A DNA stretch of 64,000 bases from Streptomyces sp. NRRL B-24484 (GTDB lineage: Bacteria > Actinomycetota > Actinomycetes > Streptomycetales > Streptomycetaceae), in NCBI RefSeq assembly GCF_000717715.1, contig NZ_JOAI01000001.1:248001-312000 (forward strand). Reading direction: 5' to 3'. Positions 8,429-17,615 of the stretch are shown one piece after another. The position numbers and the translations under genes were made by a program. The notes beneath the pieces were generated by a model. It was given only the letters and a program-made list of their open reading frames with translations. It had not been told where the DNA came from and did not search any database. How positions within the stretch are numbered: the stretch's first letter is position 1; the number at the start of each line of letters is the position of its first letter.

Positions 8429-9358
8429 GTGCACGAACTGCCGCAGCAGCTGGCCAACGGCCTGATCCTCGGCTCCCTCTACGGGCTGATCGCGATCGGC
8501 TACACAATGGTCTACGGCATCGTCCAGCTCATCAACTTCGCCCACGGCGAGATCTTCATGACCGGTGGGTTCGGAGCCCTCACCACATACTTGGTCCTTC
8601 CCCCCGGCACCAGCCTCTGGCTCGCCCTGCCCCTGATGCTCCTGGGCGGCGTGCTGATCTCCGTGATCGTCGCCGTGGCCGCCGAGCGCTTCGCCTACCG
8701 CCCGCTGCGCGGTGCCCCGAAGCTCGCCCCGCTGATCACCGCGATCGGCCTCTCGCTCGCGCTCCAGCAGGTCGTCGAGCAGTTCTACCCGGGCGCCAAG
8801 TCCGGCCGCAGCTTCCCGCAGCTGCCCGGCGGCCCGTACCACATCGGCAGCGTCACCCTGCAGCCCGCCGACATCTTCCTCTTCGTCGCCGCCCCGCTCT
8901 GCATGGGCGCGCTCGCCGCCTTCGTCGGCAAGACCCGCACCGGCCGCGGCATGCAGGCCACCGCGCAGGACCCCGACACCGCGAAGCTGATGGGCATCAA
9001 CACCGACCGCATCATCGTGATCGCGTTCGCGCTCGGTGCCGCCTTCGCCGCCGTCGCCGCGGTCGGCTGGGGCCTGCGCTACGGCCAGGTCTCCCCCACC
9101 ATGGGCTTCCTCGCCGGCCTCAAGGCCTTCACCGCGGCCGTCCTCGGCGGCATCGGCAACATCTACGGCGCCATGCTCGGCGGCCTCGTCCTCGGTGTCG
9201 CGGAGGCCCTCGCCACCGCGTACATCCAGGAGATCCCCGGCATGCACCAGCTCGGCGGCGGCTCCTGGGCCAACGTCTGGGCCTTCGTCCTCCTGATCGT
9301 CGTCCTCCTCGTACGGCCACAAGGCCTACTCGGTGAGCGCGTCGCGGACCGAGCCTGA
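8429..9358 (+). CDS. livH: branched-chain amino-acid ABC transporter permease LivH
   Basis: A 309-residue inner-membrane permease of the BPD_transp_2 family, one half of the translocation channel. The N-terminal LANGLILGSLYGLIAIGYTM and the repeated short helices are typical, as is GLKAFTAAVLGGIGNIYGAM near residues 232-251, the cytoplasmic coupling loop that contacts the ATPases. About eight membrane segments can be counted. The GTG at 8429 is preceded by CGGAGG with a 7-nt spacer. It is followed 17 nt later by livM. Confidence 0.93.
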   Translation: MHELPQQLANGLILGSLYGLIAIGYTMVYGIVQLINFAHGEIFMTGGFGALTTYLVLPPGTSLWLALPLMLLGGVLISVIVAVAAERFAYRPLRGAPKLAPLITAIGLSLALQQVVEQFYPGAKSGRSFPQLPGGPYHIGSVTLQPADIFLFVAAPLCMGALAAFVGKTRTGRGMQATAQDPDTAKLMGINTDRIIVIAFALGAAFAAVAAVGWGLRYGQVSPTMGFLAGLKAFTAAVLGGIGNIYGAMLGGLVLGVAEALATAYIQEIPGMHQLGGGSWANVWAFVLLIVVLLVRPQGLLGERVADRA

Positions 9359-9375
9359 GGAACGGAGCAGCCACC

Positions 9376-11202
9376 ATGACCACCACCAAGAGCCCCGCCC
9401 TCCCGCTGCCGCTCCCGGCCGCCAAGGCGCTCGTCCTCGCCGGCGGCCTCGCCACCGCCGCCTCCACGTTCATCCACTGGACCTGGACCTCGGAGTTCCC
9501 CGGCGACCTCACCGTCGACGGCTACCCCGGCGGCCTGCAGATCCTGACCCTCGCGGCCGGCCTGCTCATCGCCCTCTTCTCGCTCCCGCTGTACGGCGTG
9601 AAGGGCACCCGCTGGCTCACCCCCGCCGGCCCGAACGCGCCGCTGCTCGTCCTCGGCGCGGCCGCCGCGGCCACCACCTGGTTCACCCTGATCGCGATCG
9701 CCACCGAACTCGGCGGCCTCGCCAACCTGGAGCCCGGCGGCTGGATCGCCGGCGTCGCCTCCCTGCTCCCGCTGCTCGGCGCCCTCGGCCTGCCGCAGAC
9801 CGGCCCCACCGTCGGACTCCCCTCCTCCGGCGGCGTCATCGCCATCGTCCGGCACTACCTCGGCTCCTTCGCCCGCCTCGTCGGCCCGAACCCCGACCTG
9901 GCCCCCGTGAAGCCGCTCAACCGCTGGGTCGAGACGCTGATCATCATCGCGGTCGCCGCCCTCGGCCTGACCGTCTTCACCTACGGCATCGTCACCGAGT
10001 ACGGCGAGCTGTTCATCGGCTTCCTGATCCTCACCGCCCTCGGCACCTGGGCCCTGATGCGCGCCGGCCTCGTCTCCCGGCTGACCTCGCTCACCGCCCG
10101 CCACCGCGGCACCACCACCGCCGCCGCCTTCGCCGCGGCCGCCGCGTTCCCCTTCACCCAGAGCGACGACCACTTCGCCTCGGTCGGCGTCAACATCCTG
10201 ATCTTCGCCACCGTCGCCCTCGGCCTGAACGTCGTCGTCGGCCTCGCCGGCCTCCTCGACCTCGGCTACGTCGCCTTCCTCGGCGTCGGCGCCTACGCCG
10301 CCGCCCTGGTCTCCGGCTCCACCAGCTCGCCCATCGGCCTGCACCTGCCCTTCTGGGGCGCCGCCCTGGTCGGCATGGCCGCGGCCCTGGTCTTCGGCGT
10401 CGTCATCGGCGCCCCGACCCTGCGGCTGCGCGGCGACTACCTCGCCATCGTGACCCTCGGCTTCGGAGAGATCTTCCGCATCGCGGTCAACAGCCTCGAC
10501 GGCGTCTCCGGCCCCAAGGTCACCAACGGCCCGAACGGCATCCGCAACATCCCGGACCTCGACATCCTCGGGTTCGACTTCGGCCAGGCGCACACCTTCG
10601 GTGCCTTCACCCTCGGACGCTTCGCCAACTACTTCCTGCTGATGCTGCTCGTCACCGCCTTCGTCGTGACGGTCTTCAGCCGGGCGAACGACTCCCGCAT
10701 CGGCCGCGCCTGGGTCGCCATCCGCGAGGACGAGACCGCCGCGCAGGCCATGGGCATCAACGGCTTCAAGCTCAAGCTGCTCGCCTTCGCCCTCGGCGCC
10801 GCGCTCGCCGGCCTCGCCGGCACCGTCATGGCCCACGTCAGCTACAGCGTCGTCCCCGACCCCTACCAGTTCGCCGGCGCCGTCCCGCCCAACAGCGCCT
10901 TCCTGGTCGCGGCCGTCGTCCTCGGCGGCATGGGCACCATCGCCGGCCCGCTCCTCGGTGCCACCCTGCTCTACCTGATCCCGGAGAAGCTCGTCTTCCT
11001 GAAGGAGTACCAGCTCCTCGTCTTCGGCATCGCGCTCGTCCTCCTGATGCGCCTGCGCCCCGAGGGCCTCATCGCCAACCGCCGCGCCCAGCTCGAGTTC
11101 CACGACAAGGACACCGACGACGCGGCCCCGGTGGAGACCGACGACGCACCCGCCAGCACCGACCCCGGCAGCACCGCCGGCCTCACCACCGCAGGGGCGT
11201 GA
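9376..11202 (+). CDS. livM: branched-chain amino-acid ABC transporter permease LivM, N-terminally extended
   Basis: The second permease subunit, 608 residues. The family core starts around residue 270 (ILIFATVALGLNVVVGLAGL) and includes GAPTLRLRGDYLAIVTLGFGE and GINGFKLKLLAFALGAALAGLAG, hallmarks of LivM. Before it lie roughly 250 residues with about five or six extra hydrophobic segments; E. coli LivM is about 425 residues, so this is a real extension and part of the same frame with no internal ribosome site that looks better. The last 40 residues are an acidic, Thr/Asp-rich cytosolic tail. The ATG at 9376 is preceded by GGAG. livG follows after 8 nt. Confidence 0.92.
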   Translation: MTTTKSPALPLPLPAAKALVLAGGLATAASTFIHWTWTSEFPGDLTVDGYPGGLQILTLAAGLLIALFSLPLYGVKGTRWLTPAGPNAPLLVLGAAAAATTWFTLIAIATELGGLANLEPGGWIAGVASLLPLLGALGLPQTGPTVGLPSSGGVIAIVRHYLGSFARLVGPNPDLAPVKPLNRWVETLIIIAVAALGLTVFTYGIVTEYGELFIGFLILTALGTWALMRAGLVSRLTSLTARHRGTTTAAAFAAAAAFPFTQSDDHFASVGVNILIFATVALGLNVVVGLAGLLDLGYVAFLGVGAYAAALVSGSTSSPIGLHLPFWGAALVGMAAALVFGVVIGAPTLRLRGDYLAIVTLGFGEIFRIAVNSLDGVSGPKVTNGPNGIRNIPDLDILGFDFGQAHTFGAFTLGRFANYFLLMLLVTAFVVTVFSRANDSRIGRAWVAIREDETAAQAMGINGFKLKLLAFALGAALAGLAGTVMAHVSYSVVPDPYQFAGAVPPNSAFLVAAVVLGGMGTIAGPLLGATLLYLIPEKLVFLKEYQLLVFGIALVLLMRLRPEGLIANRRAQLEFHDKDTDDAAPVETDDAPASTDPGSTAGLTTAGA

Positions 11203-11210
11203 GACACACC

Positions 11211-12058
<848 letters not shown>

Positions 12059-12062
<4 letters not shown>

Positions 12063-12775
12063 CAGCTCTTCTCGAGGTCGAGGACCTCCGCGTCTCCTAC
12101 GGCAAGATCGAAGCCGTCAAGGGGATCAGCTTCTCCGTCAAGCAGGGCGAGGTCACCACGCTCATCGGCACCAACGGCGCCGGCAAGACCACCACCCTGC
12201 GCACCCTCTCCGGGCTGCTGAAGCCCACCCAGGGGAAGGTCACCTTCGACGGGCAGGCGCTCTCCACCGTCCCCGCCCACAAGATCGTGTCGCTGGGCCT
12301 GGCCCACTCCCCCGAGGGCCGGCACATCTTCCCGCGCATGAGCATCGAGGAGAACCTCCTCCTCGGCGCCTTCCTGCGCAAGGACTCCACCGGCATCACC
12401 GAGGACGTGGAGCGCGCGTACGCGCTCTTCCCGATCCTCGGCGAGCGCCGCAAGCAGGCCGCGGGCACCCTCTCCGGCGGCGAGCAGCAGATGCTCGCCA
12501 TGGGCCGCGCCCTGATGTCCCGTCCCAAGCTGCTCATGCTGGACGAGCCCTCCATGGGCCTCTCCCCGCTGATGATGCAGAAGATCATGGCGACGATCGT
12601 CGAGCTCAAGGCCTCCGGCACCACCATCCTGCTCGTCGAGCAGAACGCCCAGGCCGCGCTCTCGCTCTCCGACCGGGGCTACGTCATGGAGACCGGCCGC
12701 ATCGTGCTCACCGGCACCGGCGCGGACCTGCTCCACGACGAGTCCGTCCGCAAGGCCTACCTCGGCGAGGACTGA
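12059..12775 (+). CDS. livF: branched-chain amino-acid ABC transporter ATP-binding protein LivF
   Basis: The second ATPase, 238 residues. Walker A GTNGAGKTT, signature TLSGGEQQMLAMGRALM, Walker B LLMLDEPSMGLSP and switch LLVEQNAQAAL are all present, with the LivF-specific LAHSPEGRHIFPRMS. The start is the GTG at 12059 inside the livG stop. This completes the transporter: LivK binds outside, LivHM forms the channel, LivGF hydrolyses ATP. The operon ends at a strong bidirectional hairpin. Confidence 0.95.
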
Positions 12776-12791
12776 CCCGGCGCACGCAACA

Positions 12792-12823
12792 GGAGGCCCG
12801 GCCGCACGCGCGGCCGGGCCTCC
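12792..12823. terminator. bidirectional terminator between livF and the ANTAR regulator
   Basis: Perfect 14-bp arms at 12792-12805 and 12810-12823 with the loop ACGC. It starts 17 nt after the livF stop and ends 33 nt before the end of the convergent regulator gene, so it can serve both. Confidence 0.75.
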
Positions 12824-12856
12824 CGGCGTTCCCGGTACGGGGCTGTGTCCGCCCCG

Positions 12857-13516
12857 TCAGCCCTCGTCCTTGCCCGCGTCGGCCTTCTTGCGGTCCTGCG
12901 CCTCGCCCTCCTCGATCACGGCCTGCGCCACGGCGGCCATGGTCATCCGGCGGTCCATCGAGGTCTTCTGGATCCAGCGGAACGCCGCCGGCTCGGTCAG
13001 CCCGAACTTCGTCTGCAGCACGCTCTTCGCCCGGTCCACCAGCTTGCGGGTCTCCAGCCGCTGCGAGAGGTCCGCGATCTCCTCCTCCAGCGTGCGCATC
13101 TCGGTGTAGCGCGAGACCGCCATCTCGATCGCCGGCACCAGGTCGCTCTTGCTGAACGGCTTCACGATGTACGCCATCGCACCGGCGTCGCGGGCGCGGT
13201 CGACGAGCTCGCGCTGCGAGAACGCCGTCAGCATCAGCACCGGGGCGAGGTGCTGCTCGTGGATCCGCTCGGCCGCCGACAGGCCGTCCAGGACGGGCAT
13301 CTTCACGTCCAGGATCACCAGGTCCGGCTTCAGCTCCTCGACCAGCTTCACCGCCGTCTCGCCGTCCCCGGCCTCACCGACGACGGTGTATCCCTCCTCC
13401 TCCAGCATCTCCTTGAGATCCAGGCGGATCAGCGCCTCGTCCTCGGCGATGACGATTCGGGTGATCTGGGGCGAGTCGATCTCAAGCGGCTGGGGCTGCT
13501 CGTCGGCGGTGCTCAC
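12857..13516 (-). CDS. pdtaR: ANTAR-domain response regulator (PdtaR-like)
   Basis: A 219-residue two-domain regulator. The receiver domain begins at RIVIAEDEALIRLDL (acidic pair), the phospho-acceptor is in DLVILDVKMPVLDG and the conserved lysine in YIVKPFSKSDL. After a coiled linker (YTEMRTLEEEIADLSQRLETRK) comes an ANTAR helix bundle (VDRAKSVLQTKFGLTEPAAFRWIQKTS), which in the family binds tandem stem-loops in RNA and prevents termination. It corresponds to PdtaR of mycobacteria, whose kinase PdtaS is normally encoded elsewhere; none is seen here. The GTG at 13516 was chosen because AAGGAG lies 7 nt ahead; the longer frame would read back across the tRNA. Cytosolic. Direct RNA targets cannot be named from this window. 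Confidence 0.9.
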   Translation of the reverse strand: MSTADEQPQPLEIDSPQITRIVIAEDEALIRLDLKEMLEEEGYTVVGEAGDGETAVKLVEELKPDLVILDVKMPVLDGLSAAERIHEQHLAPVLMLTAFSQRELVDRARDAGAMAYIVKPFSKSDLVPAIEMAVSRYTEMRTLEEEIADLSQRLETRKLVDRAKSVLQTKFGLTEPAAFRWIQKTSMDRRMTMAAVAQAVIEEGEAQDRKKADAGKDEG

Positions 13517-13612
13517 GGGGCTCCTTGTTCCGGCGGGGTGCTGCATGCACGAGCCTACCCAGACACGGTATGTTGGTGACACGAGGGTGAGCGCTTCGCC
13601 TTCAAACCGTAG

Positions 13613-13687
13613 GCCCCGATAGCCCAATCGGCAGCAGGCGATGGTCTCAAACACCATACAGTGTGGGTTCGAATCCCACTCGGGGCA
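13613..13687 (+). tRNA. tRNA with anticodon CAA (Leu by codon), short variable arm
   Basis: A full 75-nt cloverleaf. The acceptor GCCCCGA (13613-13619) pairs perfectly with TCGGGGC (13680-13686), followed by discriminator A and no encoded CCA. The anticodon stem is ATGGT/ACCAT around the loop CTCAAAC, so the anticodon is CAA at 13648-13650, reading UUG. The T arm is GTGGG-TTCGAAT-CCCAC. The variable region is only 5 nt (ACAGT), although bacterial leucine tRNAs normally have a long variable arm. The D arm has three pairs, a C-A mismatch at 13-22 and a 10-nt loop with GG. Assignment to leucine rests on the anticodon alone. A T-rich stretch follows. The response-regulator gene upstream is divergent. 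Confidence 0.85.
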
Positions 13688-13797
13688 CTTTTCCTTCAAT
13701 TCCAAGGTCGCGACCGGGCCATCCGATCTTCACCGATTCGAGTGAGATCCGCGGCCGCCCGGCCGAACCGCCCACCGGACGGCGGACGATCGGCCAC

Positions 13798-14571
13798 ATG
13801 TACGACACGGCCACCCGTCGGCACGCACTCGCCCTCCACCGTTCGGGGCTGACCCTCAGCGAGACCAGCCGGGCCACCGGCATCTCCCGCTCCGCCCTGC
13901 GGGCCTGGACGCGGCGCATCGAACCGGCCCCGGGCACCACCGCCGAGTGCCCGCTGCGGACGGGCACCCTCGCTCCCGGTCTGCCGGCCGCCGACTACGG
14001 CTACCTGCTCGGCCTCTACCTGGGCGACGGCTGCCTCAGCGAGGGCCGCCGCGGCGTGCACGCGCTGCGGATCGCCTGCGGCAACGCCTGGCCCGGGCTC
14101 GTCGAGGAGTGCGCCCGGGCCGTCCGCGCCGTCATGCCGACCAGCGCGGTGCTGCGGGTCGCGGCGCCGGGGTGCACCAGCGTGGTCTCCACCTCCAAGC
14201 ACTGGCCCTGCCTCTTCCCGCAGCACGGCCCCGGGCCGAAGCACCTGCGCCCCGTCCGGCTGGCCGACTGGCAGCGGCCCGTGGTGTCGGCGCACCCCTG
14301 GCCCTTCGTCCGCGGCCTGATCCACTCCGACGGCTGCCGCACCGTCAACACCGCGACCCGCCGCACCGGCGGGACGGTCCAACGGCACGAGTACCCGCGG
14401 TACTTCTTCACCAACGGCTCGCGCGACATCGTCCGCCTGTTCACCGACTCCCTGGACTCGCTCGGCGTCGAATGGCAAGTCCGGGAGCGGCGCACCGGCC
14501 ACCTCGATGTCTCGGTGGCGCGGCGGGCCTCGGTGGCGCTGCTGGACGCGCACGTCGGCCCGAAGTGGTGA
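13798..14571 (+). CDS. free-standing HTH plus LAGLIDADG homing-endonuclease-like protein
   Basis: A 257-residue protein. Residues 1-40 form a helix-turn-helix of the kind found in transposases and regulators (HALALHRSGLTLSETSRATG, then ISRSALRAWTRR). The rest holds two LAGLIDADG helices: GYLLGLYLGDG near residue 64 and FVRGLIHSDG near 169, each ending in the acidic residue that binds the catalytic metal, so nuclease activity could be kept. It is not inside an intron or intein. It starts 110 nt behind the tRNA; the ATG at 13798 is the first start after the tRNA, and a longer frame through the tRNA is not credible. The order, HTH then LAGLIDADG, is the reverse of the sporulation regulator WhiA. 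Function may be DNA cleavage or a domesticated regulator; I cannot tell which. Confidence 0.8.
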   Translation: MYDTATRRHALALHRSGLTLSETSRATGISRSALRAWTRRIEPAPGTTAECPLRTGTLAPGLPAADYGYLLGLYLGDGCLSEGRRGVHALRIACGNAWPGLVEECARAVRAVMPTSAVLRVAAPGCTSVVSTSKHWPCLFPQHGPGPKHLRPVRLADWQRPVVSAHPWPFVRGLIHSDGCRTVNTATRRTGGTVQRHEYPRYFFTNGSRDIVRLFTDSLDSLGVEWQVRERRTGHLDVSVARRASVALLDAHVGPKW

Positions 14572-14589
14572 CCCCCGGGTGCGGGCGGG

Positions 14590-15591
14590 TCAGCCGACGG
14601 GGCCGGCGGCGGTGACGCCGGTGACGTGGAAGACCGCGGTGGCGGGGGTTCCGTTGTGGTCCGGGTCGGTGACGGTGAGGGTGTAGTCGCCGTCGGTGGC
14701 GCCGCTGAAGACGAACCAGGCGGCCTGGTTCTGCCGGGTCGGCCGGTCCGGGTAGATGGCCTCGATCGGGGCGCTGCTGGGGCCGACCTCCTGGCCGCCG
14801 GGCAGCCGCAGGCGGAGGCTGTCGCCGCTGACGGCCATGCCGGCGGGGCCGACGGTGCCGGTCATGTCGTAGGTGAGGTAGAGGGCGCGCTCACCGAGCT
14901 TGAGCGGGGAGTTGGCGGTGTCGGCGCGCAGTTGGGCGCTCTTGAGGGAGAGGGCGAGGCGGCCGCCGGTGACGGTGTGGGCGGCGGGGAGGGCGAGGTC
15001 GAGGGGCTTGAGGTCGGCGGCGGCGCGGCCGCCGGTGCCGAGCGGGAGGACCGCCTGGTTCTGGCCGGGGTCGCCGAGCACGAGGGAGGCTCCGTCGAGG
15101 GTGAAGCCGGCGGGGGTGGTGAAGGTGATCGGGAGGGTGTTGCTCGCGCCGGGGGTGGGCGGGACGGCGGTGCCGTGGTCGCCACTGAGGGGGGTGCCGT
15201 TGACGTCGACGGAGATGGTGGGCCAGTCGTTGACGGGGGTGGTGCGGAAGGTGTTGGTGACGGTGGTGGTGAGGACGAGCTTGCCGCCGGTGGTGTCGGT
15301 GGCGGGGGTGGTGGCGGCGGTCTTGACGTCGAAGCGCAGGCCGCCCGCGTAGAGGGTGCGGCCGATGGTGGTGGTGCCGGCGGCGGGGGCCGCGGTGTGA
15401 CCGGCGGCGGTCGTACCGGTCGCGCCGGTCACGGTGGCGGTGGCCTTGGCGGGTGGTGCAGCGGGGCTGTTGCCGCCGTCGGGCGTGCACGCGGTGGCGA
15501 GGCCGGCGGCGAGGAGGAGGGTGGCGGTGGCGAGGGCATTGGCTCTTGCAATGCGGGGGCTCGCGGTGCGGGGTCTGGCGCTGCTGCTCAT
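14590..15591 (-). CDS. hypothetical secreted lipoprotein
   Basis: A 333-residue protein of no family I recognise. The N-terminus has arginines, a hydrophobic run and the lipobox [10 protein letters not shown] near residue 35, so it should be a lipoprotein on the outer face of the membrane. A Thr/Ala linker follows. The body, from about residue 85, is rich in beta-type alternation ([48 protein letters not shown]), suggesting one or two immunoglobulin-like or DUF4352-type domains. It is convergent with the LAGLIDADG gene, with only 18 nt between the stops, and lies 186 nt beyond pyk in the same direction. Confidence 0.65.
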   Translation of the reverse strand: MSSSARPRTASPRIARANALATATLLLAAGLATACTPDGGNSPAAPPAKATATVTGATGTTAAGHTAAPAAGTTTIGRTLYAGGLRFDVKTAATTPATDTTGGKLVLTTTVTNTFRTTPVNDWPTISVDVNGTPLSGDHGTAVPPTPGASNTLPITFTTPAGFTLDGASLVLGDPGQNQAVLPLGTGGRAAADLKPLDLALPAAHTVTGGRLALSLKSAQLRADTANSPLKLGERALYLTYDMTGTVGPAGMAVSGDSLRLRLPGGQEVGPSSAPIEAIYPDRPTRQNQAAWFVFSGATDGDYTLTVTDPDHNGTPATAVFHVTGVTAAGPVG

Positions 15592-15735
15592 GGTCGGTGT
15601 ACCCCCTTCGGGCGGCCCTGCTGCCGGGCCGGTCGGGGGGAACGTACCCGCGGCGGACGGGCGTGAGGCGGGCTGTCACGGGATGGGGACGGTTCCGGTG
15701 CGCCGTCGGGTTGTTCGCAGCGGTGGTGTGACGGT

Positions 15736-15761
15736 GCGGCCCCCACCGGGGCGGGGGCCGC
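15736..15761 (-). terminator. pyk terminator hairpin
   Basis: GCGGCCCCC (15736-15744) and GGGGGCCGC (15753-15761), 8-nt loop, 16 nt after the pyk stop. Confidence 0.6.
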
Positions 15762-15777
15762 GGGTGAACGGGCCGTC

Positions 15778-17205
15778 TCAGTTGTCGAGTTCGCCGACGT
15801 GGTGGACGCGGACGAGATTGGTGGATCCGGCGAGGCCGGGGGGCGAGCCGGCGGTGATGACGACGATGTCGCCCTTCTGGCAGCGGCCGAGGCCGATGAG
15901 TTGGGCGTCGACCTGGGCGACCATCTCGTCGGTGGTGGGGACGAACGGGCCGAGGAAGGTCTCCACGCCCCAGGTGAGGGCGAGTTGGCTGCGGACGGCG
16001 GGTTCGTAGGTGAAGGCGAGGACGGGGATGGGCGAGCGGTAGCGGGTGAGGCGGCGGGCGGTGTCGCCGCTCTGGGTGAAGGCGATGAGGTACTTGGCGT
16101 GCAGGAAGTCGCCGATCTCGGCGGCGGCGCGGGCGACGGCGCCGCCCTGGGTGCGGGGCTTGTTGCGGTCGGTGAGCGGGGGGAGGCCGGCGGCGAGGAC
16201 GTCCTCCTCGGCGGCCTCGATGATGCGGCCCATGGTGCGGACGGTCTCGACGGGGTACTTCCCGACGGAGGTCTCGCCGGAGAGCATGACGGCGTCGGTG
16301 CCGTCGAGGACGGCGTTGGCGACGTCGGAGGCCTCGGCGCGGGTCGGCCGGGAGGCGTGGATCATCGAGTCGAGCATCTGGGTGGCGACGATGACCGGCT
16401 TGGCGTTCCGCTTGGCGAGCTTGACGGCGCGCTTCTGGACGACGGGCACCTGCTCCAGGGGCATTTCGACGCCGAGGTCGCCGCGGGCGACCATGATGCC
16501 GTCGAAGGCGTCGACGATGGCGTCCAGGGCGGCGACGGCCTGCGGCTTCTCGATCTTGGCGATGACGGGGATCCGGCGGCCCTCCTCGTCCATGACGCGG
16601 TGGACGTCCTCGACGTCCCTGCCGCTGCGGACGAAGGAGAGGGCGACGACGTCGGCCCCGGTGCGGAGTGCCCAGCGCAGGTCGTCGACGTCCTTGTCGC
16701 TCAGCGCGGGCACGGAGACGGAGATGCCGGGGAGGTTGAGCCCCTTGTGGTCGGAGACGAGGCCGCCCTCCAGCACGGTGGTGCGGATGCGGGGGCCGTC
16801 GACGGCGGTGACCTGGAGGCACACCCGGCCGTCGTCGACGAGGACGTGCTCGCCGGGCAGGACGTCCTCGGCGAGGCCCGCGTAGGTGGTGCTGCAGAGG
16901 TCGCGGGTGCCGGGGACGTCCTCGACGGTGATGGTGAACTCGTCGCCGCGTTCAAGAAGTACGGGTCCGTCGGCGAAGGTGCCGAGCCGGATCTTCGGGC
17001 CTTGGAGGTCGACGAGGACGCCGACGCTGCGGCCGCTCTCGTCGGCCGCCTTGCGGACCCGGTGGTAGCGCTCCTCGTGTTCGAGGAGGGAGCCGTGGCT
17101 GAGGTTGAACCGGGCGATGTCCATGCCGGCCTCGACCAGGGCCTTGATCTGGTCGTACGAGTCGGCGGCGGGCCCGAGTGTGCAGACGATTTTTGCTCGG
17201 CGCAT
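15778..17205 (-). CDS. pyk: pyruvate kinase
   Basis: A 475-residue glycolytic enzyme converting phosphoenolpyruvate and ADP to pyruvate and ATP in the cytosol. [11 protein letters not shown] opens the barrel, ARFNLSHG binds substrate, the catalytic lysine is in [10 protein letters not shown] near residue 215, the metal ligands in [12 protein letters not shown] near 238, and [17 protein letters not shown] supplies the substrate loop. The C-terminal allosteric domain is present and ends in [10 protein letters not shown]. The ATG at 17205 has no Shine-Dalgarno; a TAGGCT hexamer 8 nt ahead suggests a leaderless message. It is transcribed away from the 5'-nucleotidase gene across a 410-nt AT-richer region. 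Confidence 0.96.
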   Translation of the reverse strand: MRRAKIVCTLGPAADSYDQIKALVEAGMDIARFNLSHGSLLEHEERYHRVRKAADESGRSVGVLVDLQGPKIRLGTFADGPVLLERGDEFTITVEDVPGTRDLCSTTYAGLAEDVLPGEHVLVDDGRVCLQVTAVDGPRIRTTVLEGGLVSDHKGLNLPGISVSVPALSDKDVDDLRWALRTGADVVALSFVRSGRDVEDVHRVMDEEGRRIPVIAKIEKPQAVAALDAIVDAFDGIMVARGDLGVEMPLEQVPVVQKRAVKLAKRNAKPVIVATQMLDSMIHASRPTRAEASDVANAVLDGTDAVMLSGETSVGKYPVETVRTMGRIIEAAEEDVLAAGLPPLTDRNKPRTQGGAVARAAAEIGDFLHAKYLIAFTQSGDTARRLTRYRSPIPVLAFTYEPAVRSQLALTWGVETFLGPFVPTTDEMVAQVDAQLIGLGRCQKGDIVVITAGSPPGLAGSTNLVRVHHVGELDN

Positions 17206-17615
17206 GCCTGTAGAGCCTAGGGATTACCGAGGCGTAACAACGGTGTTCCGGCGGGCCGCCTTGCGGCTGTTGCAGAAAGTTTTGATTAACAAACTGACAC
17301 AACGTGAGCTTTGGCGCTGTGAGATCGAATTGGCGTCCGAAGCGGTCGCGGCCGACCTGCGGCGAAACCCGGGACGGCCGGGGCGGCGGCCGACAGGGTG
17401 ACGTGCGAGCCGGCGGGTTGACGGTGTGTCGGTCCACGGCCGGACCGGTCGGCGCCATGTCGGGGTCACCGACATCTCACCTGTCCGCCACGTCCGGGGG
17501 CTGTCGCAGCGGGCGTTTTGGCGGCAGACTTCTACGCGCGTTTCTCTACGCGCGTCACCACCGATCGGCAGGACCGCCGCCGACCGTCCGTCACCGCCCC
17601 ACGCTGGAGTCGTCC
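17206..17615. promoter_or_regulatory. divergent promoter region, pyk and 5'-nucleotidase
   Basis: A 410-nt gap with no credible gene. On the pyk side, TAGGCT (minus strand, 17214-17219) is a likely -10, and the AT-richest block in the area, around 17272-17310, contains an inverted repeat AGTTT (17278-17282) and AAACT (17291-17295). On the nucleotidase side, TCTACGCGCGT occurs twice at 17531-17541 and 17545-17555, a 14-nt period, about 60-85 nt before the start codon. These are the elements I would treat as control sites. Confidence 0.5.

Noticed and set aside
13613..13797. tRNA as the attachment site of an integrated element
   Set aside because: No integrase, no repeat of the tRNA 3' end found downstream, and the gene order continues as normal core chromosome.
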